From NCBI GenBank assembly GCA_002378565.1, contig DFSH01000058.1:185-14848 (forward strand): a DNA stretch of 14,664 nucleotides, written 5' to 3'. Under the pieces are notes generated by a model. The model made no database searches and had not been told where the DNA came from. It saw only the letters and a program-made list of their open reading frames with translations. The DNA comes from Flavobacteriales bacterium UBA3442 (lineage in GTDB: Bacteria > Bacteroidota > Bacteroidia > Flavobacteriales > Schleiferiaceae). Position 1 is the stretch's first letter, and every line of letters begins with the position of its first letter. The position numbers were made by a program, and so were the translations under genes. Below are positions 9,124 to 14,664 of the stretch, in pieces.

Positions 9124-10139
9124 GAACGATCCGCGCTGTGAATGAATGATTCAGCCTCAAGGACCATCGCAGTGGATCCCACAAAGTAGGCCACGCGCTG
9201 ATGAAGCTCCTCAGGCTTGATGTCCATGATGCGTTGGTAGCCATCAGTGGCTCGGCCACCGGCTTGCTCGGTAATGAAGGCAAGGGGGTTGCATTCATAC
9301 AGCAGGCGCAACTTGCCTTTAGGGCTTTTGGTTCCCGTAGGGTAAAGGTAAATGCCCCCTTTGAGCAAATTGCGATGCAAATCACTGACCAGAGAGCCAA
9401 TGTAGCGAGAGGTGTATGGGCGACCAGAAGGCTCATCGAGTTCCTGGCAATATTTGATGTAACGCTTCACGCCTTCGGGGAAATGCACGTAGTTGCCTTC
9501 GTTGACGGAATAGATGCTGCCATTTTCTGGCACCTGAATCAAAGGGTGTGACAAGCAGAAGGTTCCAATGCTTGGGTCCAAGGTGAAGCCGTTCACCCCG
9601 TTGCCGGTTGTGAAAACCAACATCGTACTAGAGCCGTAAATCACATAACCTGCAGCCACTTGTTTGTTGCCAGGTTGCAGGAAGTCTTCCAGTTGCACAG
9701 GTTTGCCTAAGGGGCTAACCCGTTGGTAAATGCTGAAAATGGTACCTACAGAGACATTGACATCAACGTTGGAGCTGCCATCCAAGGGGTCCATCAACAC
9801 CACATACTTGCTGTTGTTGTGTATGTCATCGTCAAAGGCGATAAAATCCTCCAGTTCTTCACTGCCAACGCCGCAGACTTCACCCATGCTTTTGAATGAC
9901 TTCAAAAAGGTGTCATTCGCATAGATATCCATCTTCATTTGATGCTCACCTTGAACATTTTCTGATCCTGCATCGCCAAGAATATCAACCAATCCAGCTT
10001 TGTTGATTGTTCGATGTACCACCTTCGCTGCCAGTCGAATAGATGATAGAACTTGTGTCAGTCCACCATTGGCTTGCGGAAAGGCTTTTTGAGTTTCCAC
10101 CAGGAATTCACCCATGGTGGCCGTGCGTTGTGAGGTCAT
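9120..10139 (-). CDS. fbp: Class I fructose-1,6-bisphosphatase
   Basis: This 339-aa cytoplasmic enzyme hydrolyses fructose-1,6-bisphosphate to fructose-6-phosphate, the committed step of gluconeogenesis. Class I signatures are intact: metal-binding GSEE 92-95, [17 protein letters not shown] 117-133 (metal ligands Asp117 and Asp120), [18 protein letters not shown] 245-262, and [19 protein letters not shown] 277-295, where Glu282 matches the C-terminal metal ligand of the pig enzyme. E. coli Fbp is 332 aa, so this is full length. ATG at 10137-10139 is preceded by no clear Shine-Dalgarno but lies 22 bp downstream of a TATCTTTG promoter element. It is the first gene of the seven-gene block and is translationally coupled to mfd. 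It is also divergent from aspartate kinase across a 130-bp gap, so the two may share regulation. Confidence 0.98.
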   Translation of the reverse strand: MTSQRTATMGEFLVETQKAFPQANGGLTQVLSSIRLAAKVVHRTINKAGLVDILGDAGSENVQGEHQMKMDIYANDTFLKSFKSMGEVCGVGSEELEDFIAFDDDIHNNSKYVVLMDPLDGSSNVDVNVSVGTIFSIYQRVSPLGKPVQLEDFLQPGNKQVAAGYVIYGSSTMLVFTTGNGVNGFTLDPSIGTFCLSHPLIQVPENGSIYSVNEGNYVHFPEGVKRYIKYCQELDEPSGRPYTSRYIGSLVSDLHRNLLKGGIYLYPTGTKSPKGKLRLLYECNPLAFITEQAGGRATDGYQRIMDIKPEELHQRVAYFVGSTAMVLEAESFIHSADRS

Positions 10140-10161
10140 GTTGCTTATGTCAGGGTTGCAT

Positions 10162-10169
10162 CAAAGATA
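10162..10169 (-). promoter_or_regulatory. Bacteroidota-type -7 promoter element ahead of fbp operon
   Basis: Read on the minus strand, 10169 to 10162 is TATCTTTG, an exact match to the TAnnTTTG -7 element of the Bacteroidota primary sigma factor. It sits 22 nt before the fbp ATG, leaving a leader of roughly 15 nt. A -33 element is less clear: the T-rich ATTTTC (about 10189-10184) lies upstream but is not a good TTG/TTTG at ideal spacing. It is the only exact match in the gap and should drive the whole 9.5-kb block. Confidence 0.6.
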
Positions 10170-10213
10170 GGGTCTTATCGGAATGAAAATGGGTTGTTGT
10201 GTCGCACATATTC

Positions 10214-10229
10214 ACAGGCTTTTTACAGG
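10214..10229. repeat. Tandem ACAGG sites 11 bp apart in the fbp/lysC divergent gap
   Basis: ACAGGCT at 10214-10220 is followed by ACAGGGCT at 10225-10232. The repeat period is 11 bp, about one helical turn. The pair lies midway between the fbp promoter and the aspartate kinase start, where an operator for both could sit. The units are short and could be chance. Confidence 0.25.
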
Positions 10230-10269
10230 GCTATCATTCCCCCCTTACGTGGTAAATTGCAAGCATATC

Positions 10270-11523
10270 ATGAGCCATTGGTCACTTTTTAAATTTGGTG
10301 GTGCATCCGTGAAGGATGCAGACGGTTTCCGCAATGCCGTTCGCCTGATTCAGGCTTATGGCCAGCGCGATCAGATCGTGGTCTTATCTGCCATGGGCAA
10401 AACAACCAACACTCTGGAGAGCTACCTCGATGCGCGTGATCAGGGTGATATCCGAGCCTCAGAGACGCTACTCAAGGACCTCGCGATGGCGCATGAGGAT
10501 TGCTTGAAGGATCTAGGGATTTTGGATGACACGCTGATTGCTGAGCTCAAGGCCATTTGGCAGGGTTTGCGTGCTGTCAAAGTGGAGTGGTCCTATGGCG
10601 AACGTTATGATGCCACGGTGTCTGCAGGCGAATTGGCCTCAACTAAAATCATGGCAGCAGCCCTTGAACACGCTGGCTTGCCTTGCCATTGGCAAGATGT
10701 CAGGTCATGGATTCAGACCGACGGTAGGCACCGACGAGCCACAGTGAACTGGGCAACAACCCAAGCAGCCATTCATCAAGGATTGCAATCAGGTCTCTAT
10801 GTCACGCAGGGTTTCATTGCGGGTGGACCCGACGGGCAAACCACCACGTTGGGGCGTGAAGGTTCCGATTACAGTGCGGCCATCATCGCCCATTGTCTCA
10901 AGGCAAAGACCTTGACCATTTGGAAAGATGTGCAAGGTGTCATGAGTGGTGACCCACAGCTTATTGATGATGTCACCTTGTTGAGTCAAATCCCTTACCA
11001 GGAAGCCATTGAATTGGCTTTTTACGGCGCATCAGTCATTCACCCAAAGACCATTCAGCCGATACAGCGCAATGGCAGTCAGCTGCATGTGCGGTCCTTC
11101 AAAGACCCAGAGCAACCCCATACGGTGATCGGTGATTTTAAAAAATTGAAGCCTGAAGTTCCCTGTTGGATTGAAGAGTCGGACCAGGTATTGATTGAAG
11201 TCAGCACCGATGACCTGAGCTTTTTGCAAGAAGAGCACTTGGCGCAGGTTTACCGAGTCTTTGCCGATTCAGGCGTCATGGTCAACCTGGCTCAGCATGC
11301 GGCTGTCAGTTCCCTATTTTGTGTGCGTTCTGACCGTGTGGCCATACCTGAGGCCTTTGAAGCATTGGATCAATCCTTCAATCTGACCATAGAGGAAGGC
11401 TTGGTCTTGACCACGGTCCGACGCCCTGATGAGGATGCTCACATGTGGTTGGCTGAGCGCGGTGAGGTGTTGTTGGAGCAGCACCACGGCGATGTGACGC
11501 AGGTCTTATTGCGACCATCTTGA
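10270..11523 (+). CDS. lysC: Aspartate kinase (monofunctional)
   Basis: Aspartate kinase phosphorylates L-aspartate to aspartyl-4-phosphate, the first step toward lysine, diaminopimelate, threonine and methionine. From ATG 10270 the protein is 417 aa. Kinase motifs are KFGGASVKD 8-16, the glycine-rich/catalytic TTTLGREGSDYSAA 191-204, WKDVQGVMSGDP 218-229 and YGASVIHPKTI 252-262. The C-terminal about 305-417 is an ACT-type regulatory region (VLIEVSTDDLSF, then VMVNLAQHAAVS), so feedback control by an amino acid is likely; which one is not visible. The frame is open back to ATG 10183, giving a 29-residue extension. I prefer 10270 because aspartate kinases begin within about ten residues of KFGG and the extension looks like random translation. 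No homoserine dehydrogenase is fused. The stop overlaps the acyltransferase start (TTGA). Confidence 0.95.
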   Translation: MSHWSLFKFGGASVKDADGFRNAVRLIQAYGQRDQIVVLSAMGKTTNTLESYLDARDQGDIRASETLLKDLAMAHEDCLKDLGILDDTLIAELKAIWQGLRAVKVEWSYGERYDATVSAGELASTKIMAAALEHAGLPCHWQDVRSWIQTDGRHRRATVNWATTQAAIHQGLQSGLYVTQGFIAGGPDGQTTTLGREGSDYSAAIIAHCLKAKTLTIWKDVQGVMSGDPQLIDDVTLLSQIPYQEAIELAFYGASVIHPKTIQPIQRNGSQLHVRSFKDPEQPHTVIGDFKKLKPEVPCWIEESDQVLIEVSTDDLSFLQEEHLAQVYRVFADSGVMVNLAQHAAVSSLFCVRSDRVAIPEAFEALDQSFNLTIEEGLVLTTVRRPDEDAHMWLAERGEVLLEQHHGDVTQVLLRPS

Positions 11524-12341
11524 AGTCCAAGCATTACCAACTGATAACCCCTGCATCTTTGCGCCAAATGATGGGCTTAAGCCCATGGTGGCACCCTGTG
11601 TTGTGGTTGCTTTTTCATGGGTTGAGATGGCATCGGCTCAATGCACTTTACGCAGATGTTGAGCCACTTGAAGGCAGGCCCTTTTTGCAGGCATTGCTGG
11701 ATTGGAAAGGGACGAAGATTCAATGCCCAATTTCCCCCGATCAGGTCATGCCATCAACCGGTTCTTGCATCCTTTTAGCCAACCATCCCACGGGTGCATT
11801 GGATGGTCTGTCCTTGCTCCACCAAGTGCTGGCCTACCGATCGGACGTGAAAATCATGGGACAGTCTCACTTGAACCTGATTCCACCCCTGGAGCCTTGG
11901 TTGCTTCCCGTGCAGCCAATCAAAGGCCATGGCAACCCGCTTTATCAGTCGGGAAAATCCTTGAAAAAAGCCCAGCAATGGCTCAGGGACGGACATGTGG
12001 TCATTGCCTTTCCCGCAGCTGATATTGCTGCCTTGAACCTTGCATTTCGCATCAAAGAAAAACCCTGGTCAGTCGCCGCATTGCGATGGATTCAAGTGGG
12101 GGATGTCACGGTGATTCCCGTGGGTGTGAAGGCTGTGAATAGGCGGCGTTTTTACCTGTTTGCCTGGATGGGCAAAGGTGTGCGTCATGCTTTAGCTGTA
12201 GGTGAGTGGCTGGCAAACAAACGACCCGTTGCCATGGCCCTGAATCTAGGGGAGGCCATAGAACTCAATGAAGCCAGTGACATGAAGGCTTCAATCCTTG
12301 CCTTGCAGCAACAAAGTGATGCCTTGGCTCACCAAGTGTAG
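11520..12341 (+). CDS. Lysophospholipid (glycerol-phosphate) acyltransferase-like protein
   Basis: This 273-aa PlsC-superfamily acyltransferase probably transfers an acyl chain to a lysolipid at the inner membrane. Motif I is NHPTGALDG at 88-96 (His89 and Asp95, the six-residue HPxGxxD form of the 'hemolysin-like' branch). Motif III is FPAAD 164-168, where relatives I recall have FPAGE. Motif IV-like VTVIPVGVKA runs 196-205. A hydrophobic stretch near 25-35 may bind the membrane. The start is TTG at 11520-11522, overlapping the aspartate kinase TGA. I choose it over Met17 because the intervening 'LITPASLRQMMG' resembles the conserved N-terminus of the branch. As I remember, many homologues in Bacteroidota continue into an OlsB/GNAT-type domain; this one ends after the acyltransferase. 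Its 3' end overlaps the convergent outer-membrane gene by 13 bp. Substrate unknown. Confidence 0.82.
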   Translation: MKSKHYQLITPASLRQMMGLSPWWHPVLWLLFHGLRWHRLNALYADVEPLEGRPFLQALLDWKGTKIQCPISPDQVMPSTGSCILLANHPTGALDGLSLLHQVLAYRSDVKIMGQSHLNLIPPLEPWLLPVQPIKGHGNPLYQSGKSLKKAQQWLRDGHVVIAFPAADIAALNLAFRIKEKPWSVAALRWIQVGDVTVIPVGVKAVNRRRFYLFAWMGKGVRHALAVGEWLANKRPVAMALNLGEAIELNEASDMKASILALQQQSDALAHQV

Positions 12342-13012
12342 AAAGCGTAGGTAAGACCCACACGCAAACTCACAATGGCATCTGCAGATGGTCCCAATAA
12401 CCCGCTAGCCTCTCCTTCCCAAGTGAAGCCTTCCAATCGGTCGCCAGGTACGGACCATGCGCCGCCCTCAATGAACGTGCTCCAGTGCTCACCGTGTCGG
12501 ACCTTCCATCCGATGCCACCACCGAGCAGTGGACTGAAATTGGTGCCTTCATGAAAGACCACACCCAAGGGGTAGGGCACGTCGTCCACAAAGGTTGAGG
12601 AGCTGATTAGCAACCCCACATCACTAAACAGGTAGGGTGTGCTGGCATTGCGTCGCCAGTATTTGCCATAACGAGAGAGGTGGTAAGTCAATCGCATTTG
12701 TGTTTGCAGGTAACGGCTGTCAACGGACAAACCATCAAATAAGTTGTTGCCGTGATTGGCATTGTCAGCATGGATGGATCCAATGCCTATTTCACAGCCA
12801 AGGCCCCAGCGAGGCCCTGAGAAATAGCTCAAAGATGTTTGAAGGCTTGGGCGCAATTCCTGCAGCATGGCGTTGGGGTCAAAGGAGGCCATGTCACCAA
12901 TGTGACTGGATGTGCCTGTTGACAGGGACCATGCAACGGATTGAAGGGAGCGTTGAGCGAATGTACCGAGGCTTAAAGCCACCAATGACAAGGTAAAAAG
13001 TGTTTGACGCAT
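12329..13012 (-). CDS. Secreted outer-membrane beta-barrel protein, DUF6089-like
   Basis: This 227-aa protein has a clear signal peptide: MRQ, hydrophobic core about 4-16, and probable cleavage after TFA19 before Gln20. The mature part is a series of alternating polar/hydrophobic strands rich in Gly, Ser, Tyr and Trp, ending VSLRVGLTYAFYTW, as expected for a small outer-membrane barrel, although the last residue is Trp where Phe is usual. The 'GTSSHIGDMASFDPN' segment after the signal, the middle 'TPYLFSDVGLLI' and the late 'GGGIGWKVRHGEHWSTFIEGG' recall the DUF6089 outer-membrane family of Bacteroidota, but I cannot confirm it. Function unknown. It lies 18 bp after the dehydrogenase and is probably cotranscribed with it and mgtE. 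Confidence 0.75.
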   Translation of the reverse strand: MRQTLFTLSLVALSLGTFAQRSLQSVAWSLSTGTSSHIGDMASFDPNAMLQELRPSLQTSLSYFSGPRWGLGCEIGIGSIHADNANHGNNLFDGLSVDSRYLQTQMRLTYHLSRYGKYWRRNASTPYLFSDVGLLISSSTFVDDVPYPLGVVFHEGTNFSPLLGGGIGWKVRHGEHWSTFIEGGAWSVPGDRLEGFTWEGEASGLLGPSADAIVSLRVGLTYAFYTW

Positions 13013-13030
13013 GGGCTAAAGATAAAGCGA

Positions 13031-13975
13031 TTATTCAGTGACAGGGTAGGTGAGGATTTTTTTCAAAAGAATGCTTGCCATTCGGGGGAATGATTGCTCG
13101 CTCCAGCCAGCCACGTGGGGTGTGATCAGGGTTCGTGGATCGTTGCACATGGCCTTGAACCAATCGGGTTGATTGCGGAGGCCGAGCAACGACGCCTTTT
13201 CCAAATCAACCACATCCAGGAGAAGTCCTCTCAATTGATTCTCTTTAAGCAATTCCCAGGCATCCTGGCTTCGAACCACGGCACCACGGCTGCTGTTGAT
13301 GATCAATGGATGTCTCTCACATTGACGCAAAAACCCCCCATCCACCATGGCATGGGTTTCCTTATTCAAGGGCAGATGAATGGAAAGGATGTCGGATCGT
13401 TGTTGCAGCTCAAGCAAGCTGACCTCTTCAACATAGGAGGGGCAATGACCTTGGCGATATTTGTCATGCGCTATCAGTTGGCAGCCAAAACCCTGGAGTC
13501 GTTCAGCAAAGGCAGAGCCCATGTGGCCATAACCGAGAATCCCCACCGTGGAACCGTGAATTTCCCATCCTGTGTTGCTTTCTCTATCCCAGAGTCCTTG
13601 TTTGACTTGTTCATGCGCCAATGCCACCTTGTGGGTGTGCGCTAACAACATGCCAACCAGGTGTTCACCCAAGGCGACGCGGTTGCCTTCAGGAGCGGCA
13701 TAGCAGGTAATGCCCATCTTGGTGGCTGCAACAACGTCGATGTGCTCCAGGCCAGACCCTAAGCGCCCAATCCACTGAAGGGACGTCGCCTGTTGCAAGT
13801 GTTCATGGTTGATGGGAAGCCGGCCCCGGACAATGAGACCAACAGCCTCTGGCCAACGGGTTTTCAGGTCATCAATGCTGGCCTGATGGTGGTTTTCTAC
13901 CTGATAGCCCGCTTGCATTAAGCCATGAATCAAGATGTCATGGCTAGGGTCTAGTGCAATGACAAGGCCTTTCAT
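13031..13975 (-). CDS. D-2-hydroxyacid dehydrogenase (phosphoglycerate dehydrogenase-like)
   Basis: This NAD-dependent enzyme, 314 aa from ATG 13973-13975, oxidises a D-2-hydroxyacid; 3-phosphoglycerate (serine synthesis) is a plausible substrate. Features, numbered from this start, are RLGSGLEHID 71-80, the Rossmann loop GILGYGHMGSAFA 145-157, and catalytic residues Arg230 (SSRG), Glu259 (DVVDLE) and His287 (TPHVAGW). A Met nine codons earlier (14002) would extend it into mgtE; I reject it because the conserved fold begins with KGLVIALD right after the chosen Met and the 1-nt gap to the mgtE stop fits. There is no C-terminal ACT domain as in E. coli SerA (410 aa). No serC or serB lies in view, so serA is not assigned. 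Confidence 0.9.
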   Translation of the reverse strand: MKGLVIALDPSHDILIHGLMQAGYQVENHHQASIDDLKTRWPEAVGLIVRGRLPINHEHLQQATSLQWIGRLGSGLEHIDVVAATKMGITCYAAPEGNRVALGEHLVGMLLAHTHKVALAHEQVKQGLWDRESNTGWEIHGSTVGILGYGHMGSAFAERLQGFGCQLIAHDKYRQGHCPSYVEEVSLLELQQRSDILSIHLPLNKETHAMVDGGFLRQCERHPLIINSSRGAVVRSQDAWELLKENQLRGLLLDVVDLEKASLLGLRNQPDWFKAMCNDPRTLITPHVAGWSEQSFPRMASILLKKILTYPVTE

Positions 13976-13976
13976 G

Positions 13977-14664
13977 TCAGAGCAATGCCTGGGCAATGGC
14001 AAAATAGATAGTCAAGCCCAGCACATCATTGGTGGTGGTGATGAATGGTCCGGTGGCCAATGCAGGATCGATGTCGTAGTAATTCAGGATCCATGGAACG
14101 GCTGTGCCAAACAAGCTAGCAAACAGAATGACTGCCATCAATGAGCTGCCAACCGTGGTGGCAAACATGATGTCCAATCCTGTCCCCCATGCATACAGGA
14201 AAATCGCCAGGGAGCAAATTGCGCCATTGATCAGGCCAATGCCTAGTTCGCGGCGCAGCCGCTCACCCAAATTTCTTTGGATGCTGTCATTGGCAATTGC
14301 CTGAACGACAATGGCTGATGATTGCACCCCCACATTGCCACCCATCGCCGCAATCAAGGGGATGAAAAAGATCAATTGAGGCCACAAACCCATTTCCGCT
14401 TCATTGCTGGAAATCACCCCAGAGGCAACAATGCCACCAATCAAACCAACCAAGAGCCAGGGTAAGCGCGCACGTGTCATTTCAAACAGGCTGTCATGGT
14501 ATTCAACTTCTTCTGAAAGACCCGACATGAGCTGGTAGTTGCTGTCAGCTTCTTCTTGCAAGACATCAACGATGTCATCCAGTGTGATGCGGCCAAGTAG
14601 CTGTCCCATGTCATCCACCACAGGCATGACAAAGAGGTCATACTTGGTCATGGTGCGGGCAACT
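13977..14664 (-). CDS. mgtE: Magnesium transporter MgtE, C-terminal part (5' end outside window)
   Basis: This is the last 228 residues of MgtE, a homodimeric Mg2+ channel of the inner membrane gated by its own cytoplasmic Mg2+-sensing domains. The frame runs to the window edge (…VARTM…), so the Met at 14651 is internal. The visible part starts inside the second CBS domain (KYDLFVMPVVDDMGQLLGR, then TLDDIVDVLQEE). It is followed by the connecting helix with 'RARLPWLLVGLIGG' and five transmembrane segments. 'MGGNVGVQSSAIVVQAIAND' and 'DIDPALATGPFITTTNDVLGL' are the conserved pore segments; the late Asp (TTTND) is in the position of the pore Asp of characterised MgtE. The N-terminal superhelical domain and first CBS are off the window. 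It is the first visible gene of a three-gene minus-strand group. Confidence 0.95.
   Translation of the reverse strand, partial: VARTMTKYDLFVMPVVDDMGQLLGRITLDDIVDVLQEEADSNYQLMSGLSEEVEYHDSLFEMTRARLPWLLVGLIGGIVASGVISSNEAEMGLWPQLIFFIPLIAAMGGNVGVQSSAIVVQAIANDSIQRNLGERLRRELGIGLINGAICSLAIFLYAWGTGLDIMFATTVGSSLMAVILFASLFGTAVPWILNYYDIDPALATGPFITTTNDVLGLTIYFAIAQALL

Noticed and set aside
10150..10161. Tiny ATG-CAA-CCC-TGA frame in the fbp leader
   Set aside because: A three-codon frame between promoter and fbp start could be a minimal upstream ORF, but there is no ribosome-binding sequence and it is easily chance.
10192..10205. GG-N10-GC core of a sigma-54 promoter in the fbp/lysC gap
   Set aside because: Only the GG/GC core and TCGCA fit; the -24 box is otherwise wrong. 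About one such core is expected by chance in a gap this size on two strands.
10253..10260. TAAATTGC as a -7 element for lysC
   Set aside because: It matches TAnnTTTG at only six of eight positions, has no good -33 partner and lies about 10 nt before the ATG. Too weak to annotate.
10290..10297. Exact TAnnTTTG (TAAATTTG) on the plus strand
   Set aside because: It lies inside lysC, spelling part of the conserved Phe-Lys-Phe-Gly codons, so it is explained by coding sequence and sits downstream of the start.
13017..13024. TATCTTTA on the minus strand just before the barrel gene
   Set aside because: One mismatch to TAnnTTTG and only 4 nt from the ATG. The gene is better explained as cotranscribed with the dehydrogenase.
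13094..13645. 183-codon open frame antisense to the dehydrogenase
   Set aside because: It lies wholly opposite a conserved gene with all catalytic residues and shows no domain, signal or own control region.
1..14664. Mobile element, CRISPR, tRNA/rRNA or defence system
   Set aside because: Apart from short gaps, all sequence is accounted for by intact conserved genes. No terminal repeats, transposase, integrase, repeat-spacer pattern or tRNA-like cloverleaf was seen.

Overview
The window looks like ordinary chromosome from a member of the Bacteroidota, most likely a Flavobacteriales-type marine or freshwater lineage. The evidence is the protein families present (a short Ppx/GppA of the 'SGEKEA' type, a monofunctional aspartate kinase starting near KFGGAS, a DUF6089-like outer-membrane protein, a sigma-54 regulator with GAFTSA), a perfect TAnnTTTG-type -7 promoter element ahead of the longest operon, and start codons without clear Shine-Dalgarno sequences. 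I judged the lineage from remembered family features, not from a search. Coding density is extreme: the only gaps are 39 bp (589-627), 130 bp (10140-10269), 18 bp (13013-13030) and 1 bp (13976). I see no RNA genes, mobile elements, CRISPR arrays or broken genes.

Layout. Bases 1-588 (+) hold the 3' half of a MATE efflux pump, convergent with what follows. Bases 10139 down to 628 (-) hold one unbroken seven-gene block: fructose-1,6-bisphosphatase, transcription-repair coupling factor Mfd, ABC exporter ATPase, ABC exporter permease, a small MscS channel, a short Ppx/GppA phosphatase and a sigma-54 response regulator. Every junction is a 4-nt overlap, a 4-nt gap or a 22-28-nt overlap, so the block is probably one transcript from the promoter at about 10162-10169. 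Divergent from it at 10270-12341 (+) are aspartate kinase and a lysophospholipid-type acyltransferase, joined by a TTGA overlap. The acyltransferase overlaps by 13 bp, tail to tail, with a third minus-strand group at 14664-12329: the MgtE magnesium channel (5' end off the window), a D-2-hydroxyacid dehydrogenase and a secreted beta-barrel protein.

How the genes relate. FBPase (gluconeogenesis) and aspartate kinase (entry to lysine/threonine/methionine/diaminopimelate synthesis) share one 130-bp divergent control region. The seven-gene block mixes central metabolism, DNA repair, an exporter, an osmotic safety valve, a phosphatase that may act on polyphosphate or (p)ppGpp, and an orphan transcription regulator. 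This suggests a housekeeping/stress grouping, but co-function is an inference.

I did not find an obviously new system. The points most worth a second look are the long, translationally coupled operon, the sigma-54 regulator without a DNA-binding domain, and the stand-alone acyltransferase whose relatives, as I recall them, are fused to a second acyltransferase domain.
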